From assembly GCA_009777935.1 (NCBI GenBank), contig WRKU01000007.1, positions 1 through 59,891 on the forward strand: a stretch of 59,891 nt of DNA, given 5' to 3'. Shown one piece after another: positions 51,653 through 59,848 of this stretch. A program made the position numbers and the translations under genes. The notes below the pieces were generated by a model. It saw nothing but the letters and a program-made list of their open reading frames with translations. It ran no database searches and had not been told where the DNA came from. The number at the start of each line of letters is the position of its first letter. Within the stretch, counting starts at the first letter, position 1. The DNA is from Coriobacteriia bacterium. GTDB taxonomy: Bacteria > Actinomycetota > Coriobacteriia > WRKU01.

Positions 51653-52738
51653 TCAATTACTGCCGAGCTCGACCTCGGTCGTTACCCGCTCATCACCACG
51701 ATAGTAGGTAACTTCAACAACATCACCAGGGCTGTGAAGGCGTATTGCGATAAAGACGTCTTCGTTCGACGCGATATCTTTGCCATCGATCTTCACGATG
51801 GTATCACCGGGCCTCAACCCGGCCTCATATGCCGGTGAATCTTGCGTAACATCGATGATGTGGGCACCCGCCTCGAACGGAAGCTCGAAAAAGGCTGCCA
51901 TCGCCGCCGTAAAGGTATGAGTCATAGCGCCGAGATAGGGGTGTGTGACGCGCCCCTCTTCCATCAGCTGCTTGGCAATGTCGAGCGCCGTATCGATAGG
52001 GATTGCGAACCCAACACCTGCACTGGAACCCGAGGTCGTCGTGATGAGCGTATTGATGCCGATGAGCCGCGCCTCAGCGTCAACGAGCGCGCCACCGCTA
52101 TTACCGGGATTGATAGCTGCGTCGGTCTGAATGAGATTGAGATAGCCGGCGATTCCCTCGTCGTTCCAGAACGTTTTGGACTGCCCGATGCCGGAAATGA
52201 TACCGACCGAAGCCGACTTTTCGAGCCCAAAAGGACTGCCGAGCGCCATCACATACTGGCCGACCTCGAGATTGGCCGATGAGCCAGCCTCGATGGCAGG
52301 CAAGCCAGTTACTCCAATATGGAGCACCGCGATATCGGTCGATGGATCGGTGCCCACAATCGTTGCGTCGTAGGTGTTCGATCCCGCGACGACCTCAATA
52401 GCGCGTGCTCCGTCAATGACATGATTATTGGTGAGGATGTAGCCATCGGCATCGATAATGACACCGGATCCGGTACCGCCCACATCGGTCGTCAGGCTCA
52501 CGACCGAGGGCAGCGCAATGCGCGCAACGTTGACGGAAAGTTCGGTGTCGGTGTCGCGTACGAGTGGCTCGTCAGAGTCGAATAGTGCGGTTTCAGTACG
52601 CGGGATAAGAAACGCCATCGTACCTGCACCAACGATACCGCCGAGCAACGCCGCCACGAGGACAAAAGCGATGATTCTGCCCGTGTGCAGTCCGCGCTTT
52701 GGCTGCTGTTGGGGTTGCAGAGATTCCATAGTGTCCAT
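51653..52738 (-). CDS. htrA: HtrA/DegP-like trypsin + PDZ serine protease, membrane-anchored
   Basis: GSGVIIDADGYILTNNHVIDGA, DIAVLHI, TDAAINPGNSGGALVDAE, PDZ GLRPGDTIVKIDGKDI. Confidence 0.95.
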   Translation of the reverse strand: MDTMESLQPQQQPKRGLHTGRIIAFVLVAALLGGIVGAGTMAFLIPRTETALFDSDEPLVRDTDTELSVNVARIALPSVVSLTTDVGGTGSGVIIDADGYILTNNHVIDGARAIEVVAGSNTYDATIVGTDPSTDIAVLHIGVTGLPAIEAGSSANLEVGQYVMALGSPFGLEKSASVGIISGIGQSKTFWNDEGIAGYLNLIQTDAAINPGNSGGALVDAEARLIGINTLITTTSGSSAGVGFAIPIDTALDIAKQLMEEGRVTHPYLGAMTHTFTAAMAAFFELPFEAGAHIIDVTQDSPAYEAGLRPGDTIVKIDGKDIASNEDVFIAIRLHSPGDVVEVTYYRGDERVTTEVELGSN

Positions 52739-52794
52739 AGTAGCACGTCCCGTCGACAATCGTATACCCATGTGCACAAACGCAGTTCAGTATC

Positions 52795-53046
52795 TTGACA
52801 CGTACTCCCTGGCAAATCCACTTCGCTTGGAAGGGTCTTGCGGGTAAGTCTGGACGCACGCCGTACACATTGGTGGCATTAGCGTTGCCCGCCACGGTCC
52901 CATTGCTGTTCACGTAAGCCGCCCGAGCGGCAGTGTCGCCCGGAGACCGCAGCCACTGATTGCGCCAGTCAGCGCCGGAACGCCACTGGTCCACGCGCGT
53001 CGTAACTCATTCCTACAGCCTTGTGGCTGCGTTGGCTAGTGTAGCA
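52795..53046 (-). repeat. Variable C-terminal-domain cassette c1 (lacks hairpin end)
   Basis: Reads WRSGADWRNQWLRSPGDTAARAAYVNSNGTVAGNANATNVYGVRPDLPARPFQAKWICQGVRVK. One difference from c4 over 225 nt. Confidence 0.85.
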
Positions 53047-53074
53047 CTGCAAGTTCCCCTTAGGGCACATACCA

Positions 53075-53386
53075 TCACAGGAGTGCTGCGCGATTACGCC
53101 CCTTGTAGAGAAGCCTTCGTACCTCCATGACGGTATCAATGACAACATAGTAGATCGCGTAGTTTCCCACATCGATGCGATAGTAAGGATAACGTCTTTC
53201 CTTAGCCGAACGATAGGGCTCAAAACTCTCGGCAAATGGCAATCTATCCATGATAGCACCCTCTACCGCATCAACAAGTCGTGCGGCAGCCTGCGGATTA
53301 CGCAACTTATGTGAAATATAATCGCTCGTATCTTGGAGTTCTTGTTCGAAAAGAGGCAGATAGCTTACCGTATACGTTTTGGTCAT
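53075..53386 (-). CDS. RelE/ParE-family toxin
   Basis: YLPLFEQELQDTSDYISHKLRNPQAAARLVDAVE...YPYYRIDVGNYAIYYVV; 4-nt overlap with upstream antitoxin. Confidence 0.85.
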   Translation of the reverse strand: MTKTYTVSYLPLFEQELQDTSDYISHKLRNPQAAARLVDAVEGAIMDRLPFAESFEPYRSAKERRYPYYRIDVGNYAIYYVVIDTVMEVRRLLYKGRNRAALL

Positions 53387-53637
53387 GCGAGCTGAGCCCG
53401 AACGTTAGAAAAAACCTCCTCGTGCGTAAGCCGTGTGCTTGATGATTCGGCCATCTCGTCAGCTTCATCAAGTCGGCGTTCAAGCTCATCGGTAGAATGT
53501 GCATACTGCTGAAGACTGAGGACAACCATCGCGCCGCGACCGTTTTTTGTTAAGTAAACAGGGTCGCCATTTTTCACGAGCTTTTCGATTTCAGGGAATT
53601 TATTCCGAAGATCAGAAACAGGGCGAATCTGAATCAT
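53383..53637 (-). CDS. Phd/YefM-family antitoxin
   Basis: IRPVSDLRNKFPEIEKLVKNGDPVYLTKNGRGAMVVLSLQQY. Confidence 0.85.
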   Translation of the reverse strand: MIQIRPVSDLRNKFPEIEKLVKNGDPVYLTKNGRGAMVVLSLQQYAHSTDELERRLDEADEMAESSSTRLTHEEVFSNVRAQLA

Positions 53638-53709
53638 GACAACTCCTTCAGGCTCTCTTAAACATTATGTGTCATTGTATCATTATTTTATCATTAATTT
53701 CATAAAGTT

Positions 53710-54110
53710 ATGCAAAGGCCCGGGCGGTGCTGGTGTGCGACCGTCCGAGCCTGTGCGTTTCCCTTTTTCGCCGACGTTTCCCGCCCATGTCGGGCATACG
53801 CTACGCGAAAGGAGATGAGTTCCCTTACCTGCTCTCTGTATGCCGCTTAGCATACACTCCCTGGCATAGTCCCACTTCGCTTGGAAGGGTCATGCGGGTA
53901 AGTCTGGACGCACGCCACGCGCATCGGTGGCAGTATTGCTCCCCACGGTCCCATTGTTGTTCACGATAGCCGCCGAAGTGGCATTCGTGCCCGGAGACCG
54001 CAGCCACTGCTCAATCCAGCGAGCGGCGGAACGCTCCTAACCACTGGTGCGTCGTAACTCATTCCTACAGCTGCCCCACTTACCTTGCAGCCGCACCGCT
54101 AGTGTAACAG
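53710..54110 (-). repeat. Variable C-terminal-domain cassette c2 (degenerate, with terminal hairpin)
   Basis: Reads SAARWIEQWLRSPGTNATSAAIVNNNGTVGSNTATDARGVRPDLPA* (in-frame TGA). Hairpin at 53716..53752. Confidence 0.85.
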
Positions 54111-54134
54111 ATGCCTCCTTCTACGGCGCCTGCC

Positions 54135-54464
54135 TCACCCAGAGAGCGGGACGAAGCCCTCAATCTCTTCCGATGTCATCAACCGCGCACTGTGGAATAC
54201 ACGCACAACACGAACGCGCGCATCATCGAGACGAAAAACAATGCGATAAGGTGGCTCGATAAGCTCGCGTAACGTCGATTCCTCAAACTCGGGAACCATT
54301 CGTGCGCGCTCGGGCATCTCACGTAAAGTCCTGATACGTGCGACAAGATTTTTCACGACAACGTCCCCTGCCTCCGGAACCTCGACATTGGCATACCACG
54401 CACGTATATCTTCTAAATCGACAGCAGCAGACTCGGCCATGGTGACAGTGTAGTACATCGTCAC
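54135..54464 (-). CDS. RelE/ParE-family toxin
   Basis: YTVTMAESAAVDLEDIRAWYANVEVPEAGDVVVKNLVARIRTL...PPYRIVFRLDDARVRVVRVFHSARL. Confidence 0.85.
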   Translation of the reverse strand: MTMYYTVTMAESAAVDLEDIRAWYANVEVPEAGDVVVKNLVARIRTLREMPERARMVPEFEESTLRELIEPPYRIVFRLDDARVRVVRVFHSARLMTSEEIEGFVPLSG

Positions 54465-54739
54465 CGCGCAAGTCCGAGACGTATCTCGAGTTCATCGAGT
54501 GAAATTTCGCGTCCCGCCTCAAGATCAGCAAGTCCTTTTACCACATCACGCAAAAAGCGTCGTTCTTCTTGACTCTGCTCATACGCCGCAAGATCTTGCA
54601 TAACCGCAACACCCTTGCCGTGATTGGTAAGTAGCGCTGGCCGGCGAGTCTGGTCCAGCTGCTTTACGACCTTTCCGGGATTAACCTTCAGCGCAGTCAA
54701 AGGAATAATATCTTCGGAAAACTTTACTGCCGCTTCCAT
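54461..54739 (-). CDS. Phd/YefM-family antitoxin
   Basis: IIPLTALKVNPGKVVKQLDQTRRPALLTNHGKGVAVMQDLAAYE. Confidence 0.85.
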   Translation of the reverse strand: MEAAVKFSEDIIPLTALKVNPGKVVKQLDQTRRPALLTNHGKGVAVMQDLAAYEQSQEERRFLRDVVKGLADLEAGREISLDELEIRLGLAR

Positions 54740-54890
54740 AATTGCTCCTTATTATAGGGCTTTATTTTGTACTATTTATAGTACCACAATTAGGTACGGC
54801 TCAACTAATGGGCTGTGGTGACCCTTACGTTAACCCTGCGCAGCTTAACATCTATATAGCAGGACGCATATAGGATAGCGCTTGTAGCAC

Positions 54891-55258
54891 GGGCCCGGAT
54901 GGTGCGGGTAGCAACCACCCGAGCCTGTGCGTTTCCCTTTTTCGCCGGCGCTCTATGCGAGCACTACGCGAAAGGAGATGAGTTCCCTTACCTGCTCTCT
55001 ACGTGTCGCTTGACACGTACTCCCTGGCAAATCCACTTCGCTTGGAAGGGTCTTGCGGGTAAGTCTGGACGCACGCCACGCACATTGGTGGCAGTATTGC
55101 TCCCCACGGTCCCATTGTTGTTCACGATAGCCGCCGAAGTGGCATTCGTGCCCGGAGACCGCAGCCACTGATTGTACCAGATAGCGGCGGAACGCCACGC
55201 GCCACTGGTGCGTCGTAACTCATTCCTACAGCCTTGCAGCCGCACCGCTAGTGTAGCA
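54891..55258 (-). repeat. Variable C-terminal-domain cassette c3 (with terminal hairpin)
   Basis: Reads CRNELRRTSGAWRSAAIWYNQWLRSPGTNATSAAIVNNNGTVGSNTATNVRGVRPDLPARPFQAKWICQGVRVKRHVESR*. Hairpin at 54891..54926. Confidence 0.85.
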
Positions 55259-55289
55259 AAAGCCCTGAGATCTTCGTAGAATTGGACAA

Positions 55290-55388
55290 TTAGCTCAGCA
55301 TCGCGTCAATATCGCGCCCACTATACCCATACAGCGCGTCAATATCTGCCTCGGCAAGAATAGAGTAGTCGATATGCCACTCTCTCAT
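55290..55388 (-). pseudogene. Truncated RelE-like toxin (32 aa)
   Basis: MREWHIDYSILAEADIDALYGYSGRDIDAMLS*; ATGA overlap with the antitoxin stop. A RelE family member is normally ~90 aa. Confidence 0.65.
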
Positions 55389-55690
55389 ATGCCATACTTT
55401 CTTTGAAAATCAGCATGAACTTCTTCCATGGGACGCACCCTACCGGCCTTGATTTGCGCAACTGCCTCTTCGAGCATGGCATCGACTTCCTCTTCGGAAA
55501 GCGCTCCGAGCGCGACAGGTTTCAAGGCAGGTAGCTTTGTCTCAAAAGGAATGCCGCGCCTGAGCACAATCTGGCGCAGATATAGATTGATTGCATTCGA
55601 CATCGGTATACCAAGTTCAGCCAGCACATTCTCAGCCTGCATTTTGACTTCTGGCTCAACACGAGCAAACACGTTGGCAGTCTTGGCCAT
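55385..55690 (-). CDS. RelB/DinJ-family antitoxin
   Basis: MAKTANVFARVEPEVKMQAENVLAELGIPMSNAINLYLRQIVLRRGIPF. Start assumed at MAKTANV. Confidence 0.88.
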   Translation of the reverse strand: MAKTANVFARVEPEVKMQAENVLAELGIPMSNAINLYLRQIVLRRGIPFETKLPALKPVALGALSEEEVDAMLEEAVAQIKAGRVRPMEEVHADFQRKYGI

Positions 55691-55819
55691 AACTTCACAT
55701 CCTTTCACCAGCCCAATAGAGAGTATATGCTATTGTATAGACAATCGCAAGCTATATGCAGTCAATATATCGTCGTGTTCTCTCCATGCGGCGAGTTAAG
55801 TGATGTCCTCTACGATAAG

Positions 55820-56208
55820 ATGCAAAGGCCCGGATGGTGCGGGTAGCGACCACCCGAGCCTGTGCGTTCCCTTTTTCGCCAACGCTCTATCAGAGTGCTG
55901 TGCGAAAGGAGATGAGTTCCCTTACCTGCTCTCTACGTGCCGCTTGACACGTACTCCCTGGCAAATCCACTTCGCTTGGAAGGGTCTTGCGGGTAAGTCT
56001 GGACGCACGCCGTACACATTGGTGGCATTAGCGTTGCCCGCCACGGTCCCATTGCTGTTCACGTAAGCCGCCCGAGCGGCAGCGTCGCCCGGAGACCGCA
56101 GCCACTGATTGCGCCAGTCAGCGCCGGAACGCCACTGGTCCACGCGCGTCGTAACTCATTCCTACAGCTGCTCCACTTACCCTGCAGCCGCACCGCTAGT
56201 GTAACAGA
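55820..56208 (-). repeat. Variable C-terminal-domain cassette c4 (with terminal hairpin)
   Basis: Reads WRSGADWRNQWLRSPGDAAARAAYVNSNGTVAGNANATNVYGVRPDLPARPFQAKWICQGVRVKRHVESR*. Hairpin at 55826..55861. Confidence 0.85.
55826..55861 (-). terminator. Conserved cassette hairpin (terminator-like; possible DGR-type downstream structure)
   Basis: Minus-strand RNA AGGCUCGGGUGGU-CGCUACCCGC-ACCAUCCGGGCCU, 13 pairs including G.U. Equivalent structures in c2 and c3. Confidence 0.7.
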
Positions 56209-56231
56209 CTGCAACTACTGAGGAGGCTGAG

Positions 56232-57080
56232 CTACTCAGAGAGCGCTTGATGGTTCGTACCGAGGTTTCTGGCATTCCGCGCGCTTATCGCAGGCTTTCC
56301 CGTAGCTTCCTCAATCTGCTCACGAGCACCCCGCGCCACCTGCGCGCCTTTCTCAGCAACGACCGCACTCTCATCGAAACCACTCGGTTGGTGCGCGACC
56401 GATATATCTGTTGCGGCAACTTCGGCGAGCATATTCAGCACGAGCTCGGTGTTGGTCATATTATCACGCAGGTTTTCTTTCCTAAGCCCCTTATGTGCCT
56501 TATATTCGCGCGTAGTCATGCCACTCCACGTCTTGCTCATCAAATCAGTAAGCGTCGCGTATTCGGCTCCGCGCTTGACACCACTTTTATCCCATTCGTC
56601 GGTAAGGAGCTTGCGGACCTCAATCGATTTGATGCGCTGATTTATCCAGTTTTCGCTATACCCGAGTCGACGATAGTTCTGGATAGCGCGCTCAATCGAG
56701 AGTTCAGGATCGACCGTCTCGTCGATGCGTTCGCTGCCAACTTCGGCGAGCCACATCTTAAAAGGCTCAGCCTTTTTGCTAGGGATGGACTGAATAAGGC
56801 GAAGGATTTGCTCGGTATCGGCAACATCGGTAAGATACTTTTTTCCATCGGCGGCCTCTAATTTCAGTTGGTTAGTATTACTAACCAACTCGCTACCTTC
56901 ATCTTTGAGCTTACCTTTGAGCCATTTCCAGTAATTTCTAACCTTTGCATAATCAGGCTGACTGGTCAGAATACCGATAACATCCAAGATCGAAAACCAC
57001 CACTTCTCGGCATCTTCGTCCCAGACCGTGCGAACCTGCTGCTCTTCGAAAAGCCGTATGCTACTTTCCCGTTTGTTCAT
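56232..57080 (-). CDS. Bro-N domain protein (DinD-like)
   Basis: SIRLFEEQQVRTVWDEDAEKWWFSILDVIGILT...KYLTDVADTEQILRLIQSIPSKKAEPFKMWLAEVGSERIDE. Start at MNKRESS. Confidence 0.8.
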   Translation of the reverse strand: MNKRESSIRLFEEQQVRTVWDEDAEKWWFSILDVIGILTSQPDYAKVRNYWKWLKGKLKDEGSELVSNTNQLKLEAADGKKYLTDVADTEQILRLIQSIPSKKAEPFKMWLAEVGSERIDETVDPELSIERAIQNYRRLGYSENWINQRIKSIEVRKLLTDEWDKSGVKRGAEYATLTDLMSKTWSGMTTREYKAHKGLRKENLRDNMTNTELVLNMLAEVAATDISVAHQPSGFDESAVVAEKGAQVARGAREQIEEATGKPAISARNARNLGTNHQALSE

Positions 57081-57278
57081 AACGCTCCTTTCAATAAAAA
57101 ACTTCCCAAAAAATGGGAAGTTATGGTTGGCTTGCGCCACCGCCCATCCAAAGGCGGAACTTCTGCTACGTAACTTTAGTATAGTACAAAATATCATAAC
57201 GCGAACACATGTTCTCTATATGTTACTTGATGTTCGATAGAAGTTGAGGCGCGAAGGCATGCAAAGGCCCGGGCGATG

Positions 57279-57680
57279 TTAGGGTTGCGTAGTGTCGAGG
57301 GTGTAGGTGCCGCTTGCTTCGTTTACTCTGCGCAACTTGTCGCCTTCGGCAATATCTGATGGGAGGTTTTTGAGAGGAACGTCGACGAGTTCGCCTGAGA
57401 GCGTTTCGCACACCGCATAGTTCCCTTCGATACGTATGACGGTGAGAGTTTGGTCGGTGTCTGGTGCAGAGTATTCCTCTTCAATGGCGGGTGTTTCTTC
57501 GTGAAAGGTGTCGGCTAAGTAATGCCATGCGAAAAAGGCAGCAAGGCCGAGCGTAGCGAGAGCGAGGGCACAAGCAAACGCTACGCTTGGTTTAAAGTGG
57601 CTGCGCAGCCCGCGCTCAATGTACTTGCTTACATCGAGCGCGAGGCGCAGGTCGCTTCGTTTGGGCGGACGGGGTGTCAT
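57279..57680 (-). CDS. DUF3006-like protein with N-terminal TM helix
   Basis: Start at MTPRPPKRSD. VAFACALALATLGLAAFFAW TM; IRIEGNYAVCETLSGELVDVPLKNLPSDIAEGDKLRRV. Confidence 0.65.
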   Translation of the reverse strand: MTPRPPKRSDLRLALDVSKYIERGLRSHFKPSVAFACALALATLGLAAFFAWHYLADTFHEETPAIEEEYSAPDTDQTLTVIRIEGNYAVCETLSGELVDVPLKNLPSDIAEGDKLRRVNEASGTYTLDTTQP

Positions 57681-57714
57681 GTGTGGCTGCTTCGGCTGCT
57701 GGTTCGGCCATCGC

Positions 57715-59848
57715 TTACGGAGCTTGGCGAACCCATATGGCAGGGCGCAGACCGAAAGAGGGATTGGTAATCGTATTGCCATTGGGATCGTCCCACGTAC
57801 CATTGCTGAGCAGGACACCCCATGAACCGTACACATTACCATTGGTATCCACGCCGCCCGCCGTAGTGGCACCGTGACCACGAGAGCGGGACCACCACTG
57901 GCGAGCTGTCGTCGCTCCTGCGTGATTGGCACCGATACCATGAGCTAGCGGTGCCAGCACACTTGGTCCGGTAGCAGTACCGGTTCCAATATTGGTGAAG
58001 TAGCTCAGTATCTCTTTGCCAGAGAGCGGGAATGCTACGATACCTTGTCCCGTGCTTGGCGATGAAGTGGCACTTGCTGCTGCTCTGCTCGAAGGCGTCG
58101 AGATTGCCTCAGGATAGTTTTCCGGATCTTGCATCCAGGCGATATTTGCGGCGACATCAGCGTTCGTGGTGCCTGCCAAAACGCGCACATCGGGATGGCC
58201 CGTCAAGCCCTCGGTACCGAAGGTGCGCGTGCTACCGGCACCTGCGTTGCTGCCGGTGAAATCGGCCTGTACCGCAAGAGACTTGAGGTTGTTAGTACCT
58301 GAATCGAGTTCTGCACCGGTAAGGCCGTTATACCAGCTGTCCATACCCGCGATAACGGTAGACTGGCCCGTGCCCGCTTCGTTAGTCAGCCAGAAGTTAC
58401 CCTGGCCCGATGCGTTAAACAATACGTTAGCCCAGGCAGCCGTTGGGTTGGCGCCATATACATAGCGTGTCACGAGCAGGTCATAGGTAACCCCACCGAC
58501 CGTTTGCTCGGCGATTTTGAAGAACTGTACCGGGCCAAAGTCACGCCGTACCGGGGTGACAGGGGTGGGTACGGGAGATGGCTCTACCTCTACGGTGATA
58601 GTATCTGAGGCGGTCGTATGCCCATCGTCTTCTACGGGCGCGTTGCCTGAGTTGGAGACAAGCACACGAAACTCGTAGATACCCGGTGTAGTCGTGTCTA
58701 CCGTGTATTCGGTCTCATCGTTAGTACCTGGTGCGTCGTTCCAAGGTGAGTTAGTGGTCTGCCACAAGTAGGTGAGGTCAGGGTCGCCACCGGCATCGAC
58801 TTCAAGGGTGACAGATGCGCCAAAAGGTACAGTGATAGATAAGTCATCACTACCGTTGACAAGCAAGCGCCCAATAACAGGTGCCGTCCAGTTAATCGCA
58901 TCAAGTATCGCCTTACCCTGTGTGGATGCAGCGCGAAGAGACACGCCGTCGGTTCCACTTGAAGGCACGAGGCCGTCTTTCATAGCACTGATGTCCTCTT
59001 GGGTGACGACCTCCATCTGGATGTCGATAGCGTAGTAGAAAGCTGCACGGAGCGGGTCAAAGCCGGTAGCGGCAGATACTCCTGTCATCAAGGGAAGCGT
59101 GTTAGTCTCTGGTCTGATAACAGATGTGTAGTAGAAAAAGCCATCGTCAGCTAACACCCACTTGTTTGAGCGTTGAGCGAGAGGCAATGCGGTCCACTCG
59201 CTGTAGGTCAGGTGATCTGAGTCCCAGTCCCAATACTCGCTGAAAGGCATGCCGTCTGCGGCATGTCCGCGTGCAGGCGCTGCTTGGGTGAGGCTGGTGG
59301 GGTCAGTGAGGCCCCTAATCGACCACATGTCGGCGGTGACGTTAAACCAGGCCGTTTGGGTATCGATGAGCGTACCATCTACGCCCCAGGTGTCTGAATC
59401 AAGCGTAGGAGTAAGAGTCGTCTCTATAGCTGCCGGAATAGGGTCAGCAAAAGGAATGCCTTCTATGATGTTTCTGCCGCGCGTCCAGTCTTCAGCTTCT
59501 ATCCACTGCATGAATTCAGATGCTGAGATGCGTGCAATAAAAGGTGAGTTACCTGAGTTTTGTACCCATACTCTCTTTTGCCACTCAGCTGCATCAAGAC
59601 GTCTGAATTCGTCGTGTAGTACAGCACGTGGTGTGTTCAGACTGGCAAACTGATTGATGGCACGCTGCATGGTGCCCCAGGCAAATGCTCCCAGAAGCAG
59701 AAGGAGTAGGGCAATTATGATAGCTATGGTGGTGTTTTGACGCTTGCGACTGCGTGGTGCGTCAGTGCCGGTAGTGGCATCAGTAGAGGGCGGCTCTACC
59801 TCAGAAAGTGGAGACCCCCCCCCCCCGCAGGGTGTGGTTATCGTTCAT
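57715..59848 (-). CDS. Phase-variable membrane-anchored surface protein with C-terminal DUF6273-like domain (OFF as assembled: frameshift at poly-G12)
   Basis: Intact ORF 57715..59670. Upstream codons RSRKRQNTTIAIIIALLLLLLGAFAWGTM continue in the same frame to the poly-G tract. ATG at 59846..59848 joins this frame only if the tract is 11 (or 8/14) G. C-terminus QWWSRSRGHGATTAGGVDTNGNVYG...FGLRPAIWV. Confidence 0.75.

Noticed and set aside
54899-56066. Plus-strand ORFs 'KGDEFPYLLSTCRLTRTPWQIHFAWKGLAGKSGRTP' recurring in cassettes
   Set aside because: They recur only because they are the reverse strand of the cassette coding frame; the minus frame has domain motifs and the codon-position pattern.
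52795-56208. Integron cassette array with attC sites
   Set aside because: Repeats encode a protein domain and differ at codon positions 1/2; I found no attC-like R/L boxes and no integrase beside the array. XerD at 12.7 kb looks like the housekeeping enzyme.
52795-56208. CRISPR array
   Set aside because: Repeat units are 250-400 bp with TA genes between them; no short repeat-spacer pattern and no cas genes.
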